From positions 853,001-917,000 of the forward strand of contig JBBBDQ010000192.1 of NCBI GenBank assembly GCA_037127315.1: DNA of 64,000 bases, read 5' to 3'. Shown piece after piece: positions 9,929 to 20,578 of this stretch. Each line of letters begins with the position of its first letter. Position 1 is the stretch's first letter. This stretch comes from Ascarosepion bandense (taxonomy: Eukaryota; Mollusca; Cephalopoda; Sepiida; Sepiidae). The translations under genes and the position numbers were made by a program. The notes beneath the pieces are model-generated. The model was not told the DNA's origin and did not search any database. It was given only the letters and a program-made list of their open reading frames with translations.

Positions 9929-11408
9929 CCAATCTCTCAGCACGCATTGAACGTTGGGTTTTGAGAACACAACCGTACGACATGACTGTCATATACCGAC
10001 CAGGCCATGACAACCCAGCTGACGATCTCAGCCGCCATCTAATGCACCTTCCACCAAGCCGCAGAGAACAGAAAATAGCAGAGGAATATATAAACTACAT
10101 CCTCTCAACTTCAACCCCCAAAGCAATGACAATTGATGAAGTTGCAATTGAAACTGTAAAAGACAAGACACTTACCAACGTCATCCAAGCTATTCTTACC
10201 AACAAATAGCATGTTGTTGAAGATGGCATAAGCAAAGCAACATTACATACCCTGCATGCCAACCGTGCCGAACTGTCACTAGCACATAAAGACAGCATAA
10301 TTCTCAAAGGGCGCTGGATAGTGCTGCCTGAAACGCTACAAAACAGAGCTGTCAAATTAGAACATGCTGGACATCAGGGCATTGTGAAAACCATGGCCCT
10401 CCTCCAAGAAAAGGTCTGGTTCAAGAACATGCAGCCCCTAGTGGAAGAAAACATCAGGAACTGCCACACCTGCCAGATCAGTACCCACAAACCGGCAAGA
10501 GAGCCACTGCAAATGTCCCCACTACCAGCAGCCCCGTGGGCAGAAGTCAGTTCTGACTTTGGACACCTCCAAAATGGAAAGTACCTTCTTATTGTCACAG
10601 ATGAATACTCACGCTATGCTGTTGTTGACATCCTAGTCTCCATCTCAACAACGTCAGTCATACCCCGTCTGAACAAGATATTCGCTGAATTTGGGGTGCC
10701 AGTCTCACTCAAAACGGACAATGGCCCACCATTCAACAGCTATGACTTCAAAGCCTATGCCTCCATCACCGGATTCAGGCACAGAAAATAACACCCCTAT
10801 AGCCCCAAGCCAATGCCGAAACAGAACGCTTTATGCGCACTGTAAAAAAAAGTCCATCAAAGCTGCCCTAATCAAAGGCCGAAGCTGGAAGCAGGAATTA
10901 TTCAAATTGCTGCTGGACTACCAGACAACGCCACACTGTACCACTGGCGTAGTCCCAGCCTCAATCTTATTTGGCCGGACCATAAAAAACCGCCTGCCAC
11001 ACCTAACCACACCTATAGCCGAGAACCTTAGTATCAGGGAGCGTGACACCCACACCAAGAGAAGCAATACGCCGATAGAAAGACACATGTGAAACCTAAT
11101 AATCTCAGTGTGGGTGACACAGTCATTGTAAAAAGCGACAACACCTCAAAGGCTCTCTCACCTTACCCAACCTAACCCAATGACTGTAACAAAGAAAAAG
11201 GGATCCATGATTACCGCTACACACGAGGGCAACCAAACTACAAGAAATGCCAGCTTCTTCAAAAAAATCCCTAAACAGCCAACAAACCCCACACATAACC
11301 TACACGATTACTCCTTCTCTGACACCACCAAAACCTAAAGACAACCAGGCAAAACACACACAATTCTAAAACCTCAGGCGTTCAGGCCACCCAAAAGACT
11401 TGATGACT
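9929..11408 (+). pseudogene. Ty3/gypsy Pol 3' portion (RNase H end and integrase)
   Basis: It starts inside RNase H (SARIERWVLRTQPYDMTVIY, then GHDNPADDLSRH), passes through the spacer, and enters integrase. The zinc-binding part at 10354-10480 has HxxxxxxxTxxxL and CHTCQ. The catalytic core follows: SSDFGHLQNGKYLLIVTDEY (first Asp, 10550-10610) and SLKTDNGPPFNS (second Asp, 10710-10740). After a TAA at 10789-10791 the core resumes in another frame with ETERFMRTVKK (catalytic Glu). The C-terminal part has VTKKKGSMITATHEGN. There are at least three frame breaks. The 5' portion of this element is missing because the Tx1-like LINE abuts it. Confidence 0.85.
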
Positions 11409-11512
11409 AAAAAACAAACAAACAAACAAACAAAAACAAACAAAAAAACAAAAAACAAAACAAAAAAAACAAAAACAAACAAAACAAACAAAAACAAAAC
11501 ATATCTCTGTAC
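11409..11512. repeat. (CAAA)n / (CAAAAA)n simple repeat
   Basis: About 100 bases of almost pure caaa/caaaaa units lie directly after the integrase C-terminus and before the candidate LTR. Confidence 0.95.
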
Positions 11513-11652
11513 ATAACAATCTGATTGTCATCTTTCTTTTACTTAGGTTAACAGACGTCTCCTCCTACACAACGTTTGACCCATCGGTGCAAGTACTCCA
11601 GCCATATTGGATGAACTCTCTCCAGTTTAAAAAAAAAATTGAAAAAAAGTAT

Positions 11653-12149
11653 TGTAATGTCCTGACCAATAAAAGGGAAATAACCTCTGGTGTCACAGGG
11701 GTTACGGCCCCTGCGGATCCGGAAGGGAACGGGAGAATAAGAAAGAACGCTAGGCACGCTAGCAGGGTTCGTCTTTACTCTCTCATTATCATCATCCATT
11801 CTGTTGATCCACAATGGTGTAAGTGGATGTTTAGCAAGCATCGATTGTCTCCAACACCAAACATTACAATCACCAATTCTCCTGAGGGCAGGTTTCTATA
11901 TAAGCTGATTTTGGACAGTTGACAGAAAAGATCAGAGGAAAATTGAGAGAAGACAAGATCAGGAGAAGAAAGACACAGTGACCTTTTGATCAAGACCTTG
12001 TGTTGGCCTTGAGACTAGAATTTTGAAATTTAAGTTACTGCTAAAACAAGCTGCAGACTCCAAAAGGGAACCTAGTGTCATTTGATTTTGTAGGAAGAGT
12101 TAAAACCACTGTATACAACAAATCTTATATAAACCAATTCGTTGTTACA
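11653..12149 (+). repeat. Probable 3' LTR of the 9.9-11.4 kb gypsy fragment
   Basis: A 497-bp segment runs from TGTAATGTCCTG to TTCGTTGTTACA. The ends are TG..CA and form a short inverted TGTAA/TTACA pair. An A/G-rich tract (aaattgaaaaaaagtat) precedes it, as a polypurine tract would. A TATATAAG box lies near 11898. No second copy exists in the window, so the LTR call rests on structure and position. Confidence 0.5.
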
Positions 12150-12204
12150 TTTTAAAAACTTGAGCTAATTCTTTATTCCAAGGGATTCTTTTTTTGTTGT
12201 TGTT

Positions 12205-12304
12205 ATGTAAATCCCAGTTGTTGGACAGTTTTCACTTCAAGTTTGCTTCATCAGCAATCTCCGGAGATCAAAAACACAACATAGTAGAGGTGTGAATGGT
12301 CATG
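12205..12304 (+). repeat. Dispersed repeat R1, copy 1
   Basis: This 100-bp block is repeated in the same orientation at 19056-19156. Shared words include 'cacttcaagtttgcttcatc' and 'gaggtgtgaatggtcatg'. Identity looks like about 85-90 percent by eye. Neither copy encodes anything. It may be part of a larger unrecognised element, since the flanks differ. Confidence 0.8.
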
Positions 12305-13759
12305 GATAAACAAACACCAACTCAGTCGAGCGGAACCATGCCACCAACATGATACCAGCAGCAAAACGGGTAATGTGTTAAAGAGTGAGGAGTCAGCTAG
12401 ATGACAACCATGGTGGTCTGTAGGAACTTAAAGGCTACATTATTGGTTACCATTGACTAGGACCCATTTACGGGGTTATAGTGCAAAAATTCATTTTTTA
12501 AAAGTTTTACCTATTTTTTCCAAAATTTTAAAGATTTAAAAAATCCATTATCATTAATATCTGGCTAATGAGCTCATTAAAAAAAATTGTGGGGGATCGA
12601 ATTTGATCAGATTCACCAATACCTAGTTAGACACACCAAAATGTAGTGGCATGGTGGTTAACTATGTGAGCAAATAATTGCTAAGTTACTAGCGTGTTCA
12701 GAATCAAATCCACAACATTTGATATTGTACATTGACAAAACAAAGGAAATACAACAAAACTCTTTAAGGCAACAAACGATAACATTTAATAATAATACAC
12801 AAATTTGCAGTGGTGATAAGCACATGAAAAGAAGTTGTAACATTGTATGTTTACAAAAATTAAGGCTGAGTGCTTTTTATAGGATACAAATCCTATATCA
12901 TTCAACAATTAACTGAAACGCAAAAAGAAAAATTGCACACCCGCAAAATTCGATCAGAATGACTGAAAACATTTTGGAAAATCCAGACCAAGGCAAATTT
13001 CACAAGTCGGTGTGAATATTGAGATTCTAGATTCTGATTGGATAGGAAATAGCAAATTGAACTATGACCCCTGTCAAATTTTCTTAACACCTAAAAAAAT
13101 GGGTATGCTGCTCGAGCCAATCATGTGACTAAATTTCACTACTTGACCAGCAAAAGTCAGTCAAATGGAAGCAGAGAGAGACGACATGCTAAAATGTAAC
13201 AAAGAATACTTTAAGTCTGACCAGGACAGTAAGGTCGTATCACACATTCATTCTCCCTCTTCATTCATGCTAATTTCTTTTCCCTCTTCTTCTCCATCCT
13301 CGACATCTCGCGGTCAAAAAAGAAGACAACAACAACAACAAGATACTTCTATTTATTCCTAAATATTAACGTTCAATAAGTACTATTTCCTTTATTGATT
13401 CACCTTCTTTTTCACTTTCTCTCCGGCCATAAAAAAAGGAACGGAACACAGACTTTATTAGTAACCTGGTAATATTTCTACATACACACATTCTGCTACT
13501 ATCAACTATAAGCTCTGGATTCATTTAACTCCTTACTACTATTTCTCTGGAACATTTAACTATGTGTAAATCATTAAGACCAACTCACCTTCTCTTAATA
13601 AATCATTCTTCTGAACTCTACAAAGATGAAGGTACTCACGAACTCAGACATTTTCACCAATCTTCTATCAATATTATTCCTCACACAAATTACCTATGAC
13701 TGATAAATCTTCCAGCGACAAAGAACATTACAACTGTAGATAATTTTTAGAATTTTTTT
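12305..13759. other. Intergenic, no gene recognised
   Basis: AT-rich sequence without a convincing frame. A stretch near 12640-12720 has weak tRNA-like boxes ('tggcatggtgg' and 'tcaaatcc') and may be the head of a SINE. 13320-13345 is a short (CAA)n run. 13380-13740 has the look of LTR-like non-coding sequence but has no partner. Confidence 0.4.
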
Positions 13760-14494
13760 TCCTTTACGATTTATATTACGATTCGTTCAACATACGATTC
13801 AAGAAAAATAAAGTCAACAACTCCAATTTGTAACCAATAAATAAAAGTATATATTCGAATAAATACAGCATTAAACAAACAAAGCATGTAATAATGGCAT
13901 ACATAAAATAAGAGGAAAAAGTTGTTCCCCTTTAACTGTTGACAAAAATCAATTAAATGAAGAATTTTTTTCTTGCGCTGAAAAATTTTTTTATAATTGT
14001 TAGAAAGATTTTCATGTAAGAATAAATAACATGAAGAATACAATTATTTTGAATGTAATTGTAAGTAACACAAATTTTGGTCAAGAGTTCAAAGTTCAAA
14101 AGTTCTTGGTGAAAATGTTCAGATAGAAGACAAAGTTCTGTGTCTGTGTGTGCGTTAGAGAAGTTTTTAGTAGAGAGACTTACGTGGAGTCGTTTAGCCA
14201 GCCTGTTCCTTTACTGACTAGCTTGCTGAAAGTCGTCGTATTTAACGAAAGAGGGTGGATCAAAATCCAAGCGCGAGAAAAACTGGGTTTACATAAAAAA
14301 AATATGTGGTTGGCTAAAAATTAACCAATCACCACACGCATATGAAAGAGCTGCTTCAGAGCCGAAAGATTCAAAGGCGACTGTGATTGCTAAATTGTCC
14401 TATACAAGAACAGTAGTGATTTATTGCCCAATCGCAGTCGAGTAAATGACATGAACCGAATGTGGGTAAGAAAAACATAGCAACCGCTATATTA
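13760..14494 (-). repeat. 3' LTR of the 14.5-18 kb CsRn1-like element
   Basis: It lies directly downstream (minus strand) of the integrase C-terminus, after a purine-rich 'ctggaagggg'. The minus-strand start 'taatatagcggttgc' resembles the start of the solo LTR at 15633-16049 ('tgtaatataacaacc'). The stretch 13830-14190 aligns in inverted orientation with 18420-18650. The outer border is not certain. Confidence 0.6.
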
Positions 14495-14530
14495 CCCCTT
14501 CCAGATTAAAAAAAGAGAAAGCATTTTTTT

Positions 14531-15622
14531 TTAATATGTACAATACTGCTTGAATCTGGAAGGCCAGTGGACCCTCCTTCCTTTTCTTGTAACTTGTTGC
14601 TCTGGTATTGACAAATTATGTTGAGAACTACCAGTTTTTATTTGTGATGGTGCAGATGCTGATGATGATTGAGTTGAAATAGCACTCCGCTCAATGTGCG
14701 CTGGTTTAAGACGATCGATCAAGAGGTTCGATTGACCGCTATTGAGCTGGTCGGTAAAAAATTTGGTATGTCGAGAGAGAACTCGAAATGGACCTGTGTA
14801 GTTGGGTGTCAATGACTTCTTGGTGAAGTCTTGTCTTACAAAAACAAAATCACAAATATTTAGAGAAGAAGAACTATAGATATCCTTTGTCTGGAAACGA
14901 GTAGCCGTAAATAACAAGGTTGACATCTTGTTTTGAAGGCTCTAGAGTTGAATTCGCGGTCAGAAATTGCAATACTAGCGGTTTGCCAAACACAAGATCC
15001 GCGGATGAACAGTGTAGATCTTCCTTAAACAGAGATCGAAGTGACAACATAACTAATAGTAAATTCTCTATCCAGGATTGGTTGTTGTCACAGTTGGAGC
15101 TAGTTAACGCAGCCTTTAATTGCCGGTGGAAGTGTTCCACAAGGCCGTTAGCACCTGGGTGATATGCTATGGTTGAAATGTGCTTCGCCTCAAGAAGATT
15201 CAGAAATTCCTTAAATAACGTAAACTGAAATTGAGGACCGCAGTCTGTCATTATTACTGATGGGCATCCATAGACAGAAATCCAGTCTTTCAATATCGCC
15301 TTAGCGACAGACTCGGCGGTTGTTAATTGAAGTGGGATGGCAACAGGCCACCACGTAAATCTGTCAATGATAGTAAGAATATACTGGTATTCGTGTACTT
15401 CGGGTAACGGACCCACTAAATCAACATGAATATGAGGAAAACGACCGTCAGGTGTAGTGAAATTCCCTGGTGGGGATTTAGTACGCTGGCAAACGAGGCA
15501 ACACTGAGTCCAGTGCTTGATATCGGCATTCATGTTTGGCCAGACAAAACGTTCACAAATAAGTTTGGTCCTCATTTTTCGTCCAGGGTGAAACATAGAA
15601 TGAAAATGGTCGAAAATTTGTC
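14531..15622 (-). pseudogene. Gypsy integrase, main part
   Basis: Zinc domain: HFHSMFHPGRKMRTKLICER and CCLVCQRTK (HHCC). Catalytic core: HVDLVGPLP (Asp 1), VIMTDCGPQFQFTLF (Asp 2) and HPGANGLVEHFHRQLKAAL (Glu), so the D,D,E residues are visible. C-terminal part 14926-14531: FVRQDFTKKSLTPNYTGPFR with later LLIDRLKPAHI, the usual closing motif. The C-terminal part is in another frame. N-terminal residues continue across the inserted LTR at 16060-16110. Confidence 0.85.
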
Positions 15623-16060
15623 TTCTCATCCCAATAAACAACAAACACGCATATATATAAAAATATATCAAGTGATATTTTTATTAATGAACGATGGACC
15701 GTGTAGCCTAGTGAACAGAGAGTGAGAGCGCGCTTCTAAGGGTTGACGGGGGGGGTCGTATCTGTTGCTCCTCTGGTCTGGTCTGGCTCTCTCGTCTGCC
15801 TCTGTCTCTCTGCCTGAAATCCGTGCGCCGAGGTCTTTTTTATAATCTCCAAACCGGTACTTCCGATTTTTGCCTCGCCCACGCACGCCCACGTAATTCT
15901 CAGAGACACCTGTTCTGTTTGCCTCTGTCCATTTCCGCTACTGCCGGAAATAAGGTCAAACAAACATCCGTTCCTTTCAACGACCGGAAACGCCCCCGCT
16001 TGCATCACTTCCTCGGGTGGGGCCAGGTTGTTATATTACAGAGGGGTCGGGGATGAGAAG
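15622..16060 (-). mobile_element. Solo-LTR-like insertion in the integrase gene
   Basis: Integrase coding is interrupted between a minus-strand CDVNTSHPR segment (about 16080-16045) and the resuming MRRQIFDHF (15627). The insert begins 'tgtaatataacaacctggcc' on the minus strand, much like this element family's own LTR start. It has a GC-rich part, then a polyadenylation-like 'aataaa' near its other end, the layout of an LTR. Its borders also form an exact 11-bp inverted repeat (15622-15632 and 16050-16060). Confidence 0.6.
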
Positions 16061-16945
16061 TGTTGACATCACATGCGATTGACTTGTAACTGAGGGGCAC
16101 GAAACGTTGCTCAATTTTTAACAATGAATCTTTCACTGAATTCAACAAATTCGTCTCCCTTTGCTGTGCGTCGGCGATATTTTCGAGATCTAGTTTTAAA
16201 AGGCTTATGGTCAGTAAAAACTGTAAAGTCTCGATCTTCTAAAATGTGTCGAAAATGTTTTATTGATATGTAAATTGCTAATAACTCCCGTGAGGAAGTA
16301 TTGTATTTTTTTGTGTTTCGGTAAGTTTGACAGAGAAAAAGGAAATAGGTGTAGTCTCTTTCTCCGTGTGCTGGTGTAAAACAGTTCCTATGGCTTCTGA
16401 TGAGACATCAGTAGTTAGTGAAAGCTGTGCTGAATCGTCATCACGCAAATAATTAAGTTTGATGTAATTTGCTAGAGCATTTTTTGATTCGGTAAAGGCA
16501 GCAAGAGCTTCGTCCAACAAAGTTATCTTCGCGTTTTGTTTTCCCTGTCTGCGAAGTAAGTTGGTCAGAGGTGCCAGGATATGGGAACATTTAGGGATGA
16601 ACTGACGATAGTAATTTATCAGTCTTAAAAAACGTCGCAGTTGTAGAAGCGTGGTTGGTTGTGGAAACTCTTGGATGGCTTTAACTTTATCTGGGAAAAG
16701 TGTGATTCCGGTGCCATCAATTTCATGTCCAAGGAAATTCAGTTTAGGTACGGCAAACACACATTTATCTGGGTTGATTTTCAACCCGATCTGCTCTAAA
16801 CGCTCAAAAGCTTGTGTGACGTGAAGCACGTGTTCGTCCATGTTGGCGCTTGTTACTAGTAAATCATCGATATATGCAAACGAGTGGGACAAACCACGCA
16901 GTGTTTCATCTATCAAACGTTGAAATGATTGTGCCACGTTTCGAA
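16061..16945 (-). pseudogene. Gypsy RT (C-terminal half) and RNase H start
   Basis: Reading from 16945: FGLRNVAQSFQRLIDETLRG (RT motif), then SFAYIDDLLVTS (YIDD catalytic motif), FLGHEIDGTGITLFPDKV, FLRLINYYRQFIPKC, and RNase H with LTTDVSSEAIGTVLH. A stop and frameshift follow. The RT fingers and palm with motif A are missing: sequence jumps from the pre-RT linker (…SPSGRLRPEKYKI) to this point within about 20 bases. That loses roughly 130 residues. Confidence 0.8.
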
Positions 16946-16959
16946 GACCAAAAATCTAT

Positions 16960-17470
16960 TTTATATTTTTCAGGCCTGAGTCTGCCTGACGGCGAAGAAA
17001 TTGGCGGGCCGGATGTTTGTATTTTATGTACTGTTTTATGTTTCACTGTTTCAGTGTATGTGAAGGGTTGAGAAAATGTTGGAAATTTATCCAGTACATG
17101 TTGGAGTGGATTATTTTCCGGAAAGGCAACACATATTTTAGTAGATGTAAGTGTAGAGGTAATGCCTGAGTATGTAAGGTCAGTTGTCTAGTCTATTAGC
17201 GTGTGATTAGCCATGTTTACAGCTAGGTTATAATGCGCTAGGAAGTCCGCGCCGAGTATTGGAAATTTTATGTCCGCCACAGTAAAAAGACATTGAAAAG
17301 CTCTCTTTAATCCAATGTTGAGGGTCAATGAAACCGTTGACGTAAGTTTGGATTTGAGAGCCGTTAGCTGCACGTAAGGTGTATGATGATTCTTTAATGG
17401 AAAAACCTGACCTGGGCGGTATCACACTCACTTGAGCACCAGTGTCGACTAAAAACAATTAATCTGTGTT
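16960..17470 (-). pseudogene. Gypsy protease and pre-RT linker
   Basis: The protease starts near 17458 with FLVDTGAQVSVIPPRSGFS (DTG triad), followed by YTLRAANGSQIQTY and, in a shifted frame, KFPILGADFLAHYNLAVN (the second conserved protease motif, ILG.DFL). A linker with ISSPSGRLRPEKY precedes where RT should be. One frameshift near 17350. Confidence 0.8.
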
Positions 17471-17599
17471 ACGATCCCGAACATAAAAAGACGGTTTGTT
17501 CTATCTTCTCCAACAGCAAATTCCGCCTTTATTCGCTGCTGGATGTGGCGTTTCCCTGTTGTTTGGATTTGAATGCCGTCTGGGACTGAAAGTGACATG

Positions 17600-18058
17600 G
17601 CTTAACACAGCGTCTAGCCGACTGTCCAAAACTGCGGTGGTACCAACAAATAGTAGTCGGTCTCTCTCGCGACTTGTTTCGAAAACGAGTTGTTGGCTGC
17701 AGGCGAATGCTCTCTGCTCAGACGATCAAGTTGAATCGACATCTTGTTGATTTGTTGCTGCAACTTGTCGATCAAGTTGTCGACGGGGGTGCCGTGTGGT
17801 TCGGGGCTGTGCATGTTGTTCATGACTTTTGCTTCCAAAATTTTATCAGCTGTCTCAGGCATTTTCATAAAATCTAATGTGTCGAGAAGAGTCGCTAGGA
17901 TTTGGGCGATGTGGATGGGCAGTTTGTCCATCCAAAGTTTGCGGAGTAGTGATTTTGACATTGTGTTTTTCCCAAGAAGACTCTACATTTTACACAAAAG
18001 TTGCGTAGGCTTATTTTCGCCGAGTTGAAGGGTGTTAAGAGGTTGTGGGGTTTCATAC
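17600..18058 (-). pseudogene. Gypsy Gag, C-terminal half
   Basis: Minus strand: LQLGENKPTQLLCKM, one stop, then MSKSLLRKLWMDKLPIHIAQ, LDFMKMPETADKILEA and DKLQQQINKMSIQLDRL (short coiled coil). This is the capsid C-terminal part of CsRn1-like Gag proteins. The N-terminal half is absent beyond the (CA)n tract. Confidence 0.75.
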
Positions 18059-18061
18059 ATT

Positions 18062-18094
18062 GACACCCACACACACACACACACACACGCATGG
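18062..18094. repeat. (CA)n microsatellite
   Basis: An uninterrupted cacaca run of about 30 bases sits exactly where Gag coding stops. Confidence 0.95.
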
Positions 18095-18230
18095 TCACTC
18101 GGTGTCCACGTGATGACTGGTTCTCGCCAAAAACGATGCTAATAAAAACGGAAAACATCACGTGGTACACTAGTTAGGATTTCGTCCTGGGACAAGAGCA
18201 AACATGTCTTCCTAACTCACACAAACACAC

Positions 18231-18262
18231 GCGCACTAATTGCGTGTAGCAATTAGTGGCGC
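18231..18262. repeat. Imperfect hairpin at the LTR junction
   Basis: Arms gcgcactaattgc (18231-18243) and gcaattagtggcgc (18249-18262) pair with a single bulged base around a 5-base loop. Confidence 0.8.
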
Positions 18263-18800
18263 AAAAATTTCTTTTATTTTTCTTCTCCTACATTAACACT
18301 ATGCACATTAACTTTCATTCAAACAGGACTTTACATAAAATAACTTCCTACACATAAATCCACAATTTTTCCAACCTTCGTCAGTAGAAATCCACAGACT
18401 GCTACATTCGCATGTAAGTCTCTCTCTCTCTCTACTCAACGCACACACAGACACAGAACTTTGTTTTCTGTCTGACTTTCTTCATCAAGGATTTGAACTT
18501 TGAACTCTTTACGAAAATCTTAACAATTGTTACAAACCTTTCTTTCAGCTAGAGTAAAAACTTCATACATCTTATTTTGTTTCTACGAACAGACGAAGGG
18601 GAATGACTCTTTCCTTTTCACTTTCTTATGCATGCTCTCTCAACCCCATGTAACCTTTGTCAATACATTGTTTTCTGGTTACTTTCGCCTTTTTGTTCTT
18701 TCTTAAAACCTGCTTAAGATATGACCAAGGTTGCGTCGAGTCGACTCATAAATCTAAATTAGTAAGTGGACGCATCGTTCACTACAAGGTCATCTATTCT
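18240..18800 (+). repeat. LTR relative in inverted orientation
   Basis: 18420-18650 matches the reverse complement of 13830-14190. Shared words include 'acgcacacacagacacag', 'gatttgaactttgaactc' and an 'aggggaa.gactc..cctt' stretch. Divergence is roughly a third of positions, so this is a related copy rather than the partner LTR of the body at 14.5-18 kb. Ends are not defined. Confidence 0.6.
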
Positions 18801-19689
18801 TATTCGTATAAAAAATAATTGTTGGTATGATATGAATTTAGTTAGGAAGTTCTTGGGAAATGGCATTGTGCCATGTGAAATTCAAACCTAGATTAACCTT
18901 GCATAAAAGGTCCCAACATATGTATATTTTTCTCTTTGAACATTTTCTTCTTAAAATTTGTTATTATGTTTAGTTAATAAAATTTTACTTTAACATACAA
19001 AATGAAATATTTTATTCTTCCACATTTCAACATCTAACTTTCTGATATTTACAATATGTAACTCCCAGCTGTTGGACCAGTCTTCACTTCAAGTTTGCTT
19101 CATCAGCAATTTTCTGGGATCAAAAACACAACATGGCAGAGGTGTGAATGGTCATGTTCGGCTGTATTTGGCGTAAGGCCAATTTGACAAACATAGCCGA
19201 GGCCCCTACACTTTCAAGATAAATCTGCCATAAATGTGCCACGTGGCATGGTTTGTTTTAGGAACTGTTTCAGTGATGCAAACATTCTGTTAATAAATGT
19301 TCCTTTGACATTATCTAGTGAATGTTAATTGAAAAAGATGTGTGTTAGAGTTAAAATTTTTGAAAATTGAACTAAGTGAATGAAATAGAGTTGAAAAGTA
19401 AATTTCTCACTTGAGGATTCAGGATAGTGCCACATGATGAACGAAGTGGGCGATTGTGCTTATGTCCATAATATAGCAGCTTGCACAGGTGTCTACTTCC
19501 TGGCCAGACTGAAATTCTCATTTGGTTTCTTTTTTTAAAAAAAAACTGGCAAAAGTGAATCACGTACACTTGTTGAAATTTTGCGTGCAATTATGTCCGA
19601 ACGTGTTCTCACGTGCCAACGATTAATTAACCAATCAGCGAGGGTTATTCTTAAAATTAGCTGTCTGATCCTTTGGCATTTAGTTTGCA
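18801..19689. other. Intergenic with dispersed repeat R1, copy 2
   Basis: No gene is recognised. 19056-19156 is the second R1 copy, same orientation as 12205-12304. The rest is AT-rich with no usable frame. The frame at 19372-19590 (-) has no recognisable motif. Confidence 0.5.
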
Positions 19690-19925
19690 GAAATCTTTTA
19701 ATATCATTCAGTCAGTTAAGTGCCATACGTGATACACGCTTGGGCGATCATGTCTCGAAAAAGACATGACTGACTGGGCAGCAGATTATCCCACAGTAGG
19801 TTGCCATTGCTTTCTGCGATAGACTGGTTGCCAACCAAGACTATAGAATCCAATCTGTCCTGTTGTTTAACCCATAACTGGAGGTAAGAGACGGATTAAT
19901 ACCTTTCCCAAGGGTATTTGCAGAA
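19690..19925 (-). mobile_element. tRNA-derived SINE, copy 1 (head truncated)
   Basis: Shares the body of the 25846-26157 copy: (TCAG)n end, 'aagtgccatacgtgatacac', a hairpin at 19749-19768, 'cagtaggttgccattgcttt', 'taacccataactggagg' and 'aatacctttcccaagggtat'. The tRNA-like head is missing on the high-coordinate side. On the minus strand the tail is (TGAC)n. Confidence 0.8.
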
Positions 19926-20456
19926 CTTTTTTCTTCACTCATATGTTATGCGAGGGGTAAATTGTCGTATCTGCTTTTTTAATAAAACATGTCAGGTGGA
20001 TTCCACAAATTATAAACCACCTCAGATGATGAAATTTGCATTTATTGTGGTTTTAAAATATAATAAAAAAAATGTATTTAAAATTTAGTAATTTTAAAAG
20101 ATATGAGAAATGTAATTATCTATACATTTTCTGATTTCAAACTTGATAAAAATATTCTTTTAAATTTTATAATTTGTAAATTAAATCTTTTAAAATGTTA
20201 ATGAATTGCAAATTCTCTTGGAAAAGTTAAGCAGGTGAGGCCAAGTATAATAATGGATGGTATAATTATTTACGAGAATTTTACATTAATGTTAACTGTA
20301 GTGAGCAGTCCTTATAGTTTACAAATTTTATTTTTCTCTGTCAAAACCTTGTAAAGTACTTATTTTTTAAAGGTATGTATACGTAAACACAGTGTATTTA
20401 AGAAAGAAAAAACTATAAAATTAATACCAAGGGCAGATAAATACAGATATAACGAA
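19926..20456. other. Upstream region of KXD1
   Basis: AT-rich sequence between the SINE and the KXD1 start codon. It presumably contains the promoter and 5' UTR, but I see no distinct TATA box or initiator that I would call. Confidence 0.4.
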
Positions 20457-20578
20457 ATGTCGGACAGTCATATAACGTCTTTTTCAGGCGAAGACTACGC
20501 CACTGCTTTTACAAAGGCTCTCACTTGTCAAATTAACAAAGAAGATGTGAGCTGCATGGTACAAACACAAAAGGAAAT
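20457..20578 (+). CDS. KXD1: KXD1 exon 1 (start codon to phase-2 donor)
   Basis: ATG at 20457, 40 codons plus 'AT', then donor AT|gtatgt at 20579. The residues CQINKEDVSCMVQTQKE form the helix that precedes the KxDL core. The split codon AT+G gives Met, the residue expected in 'QK.ML'. Confidence 0.88.

Larger units (their letters stand above)
14531..18058 (-). mobile_element. CsRn1-like Ty3/gypsy retrotransposon body (gag-PR-RT-RH-IN), degenerate
   Basis: From high to low coordinates: a Gag C-terminal half, protease, RT with a large deletion, RNase H start, then an integrase that is itself interrupted by a solo LTR. The Gag stretch (LGENKPTQLL; LWMDKLPIHIAQILAT) and protease (FLVDTGAQVSVIPP) fit the CsRn1/Kabuki lineage. 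The Gag N-terminus is missing: the body ends at a (CA)n tract at 18062-18094. No direct-repeat 5' LTR follows; the next LTR-like sequence is in the opposite orientation. Confidence 0.8.

Noticed and set aside
9741..9950. Plus-strand frame overlapping the Tx1-like ORF1
   Set aside because: It is the antisense shadow of the ORF1 tail; the minus strand gives knuckle and proline-rich ORF1 sequence.
12640..12720. Possible third SINE family head
   Set aside because: A-box-like and B-box-like words are weak and no second copy is seen; mentioned only within the spacer entry.
13165..13362. Possible small host exon (serine-rich, poly-Q frame)
   Set aside because: The glutamines come from a short (CAA)n run; no splice context or family resemblance.
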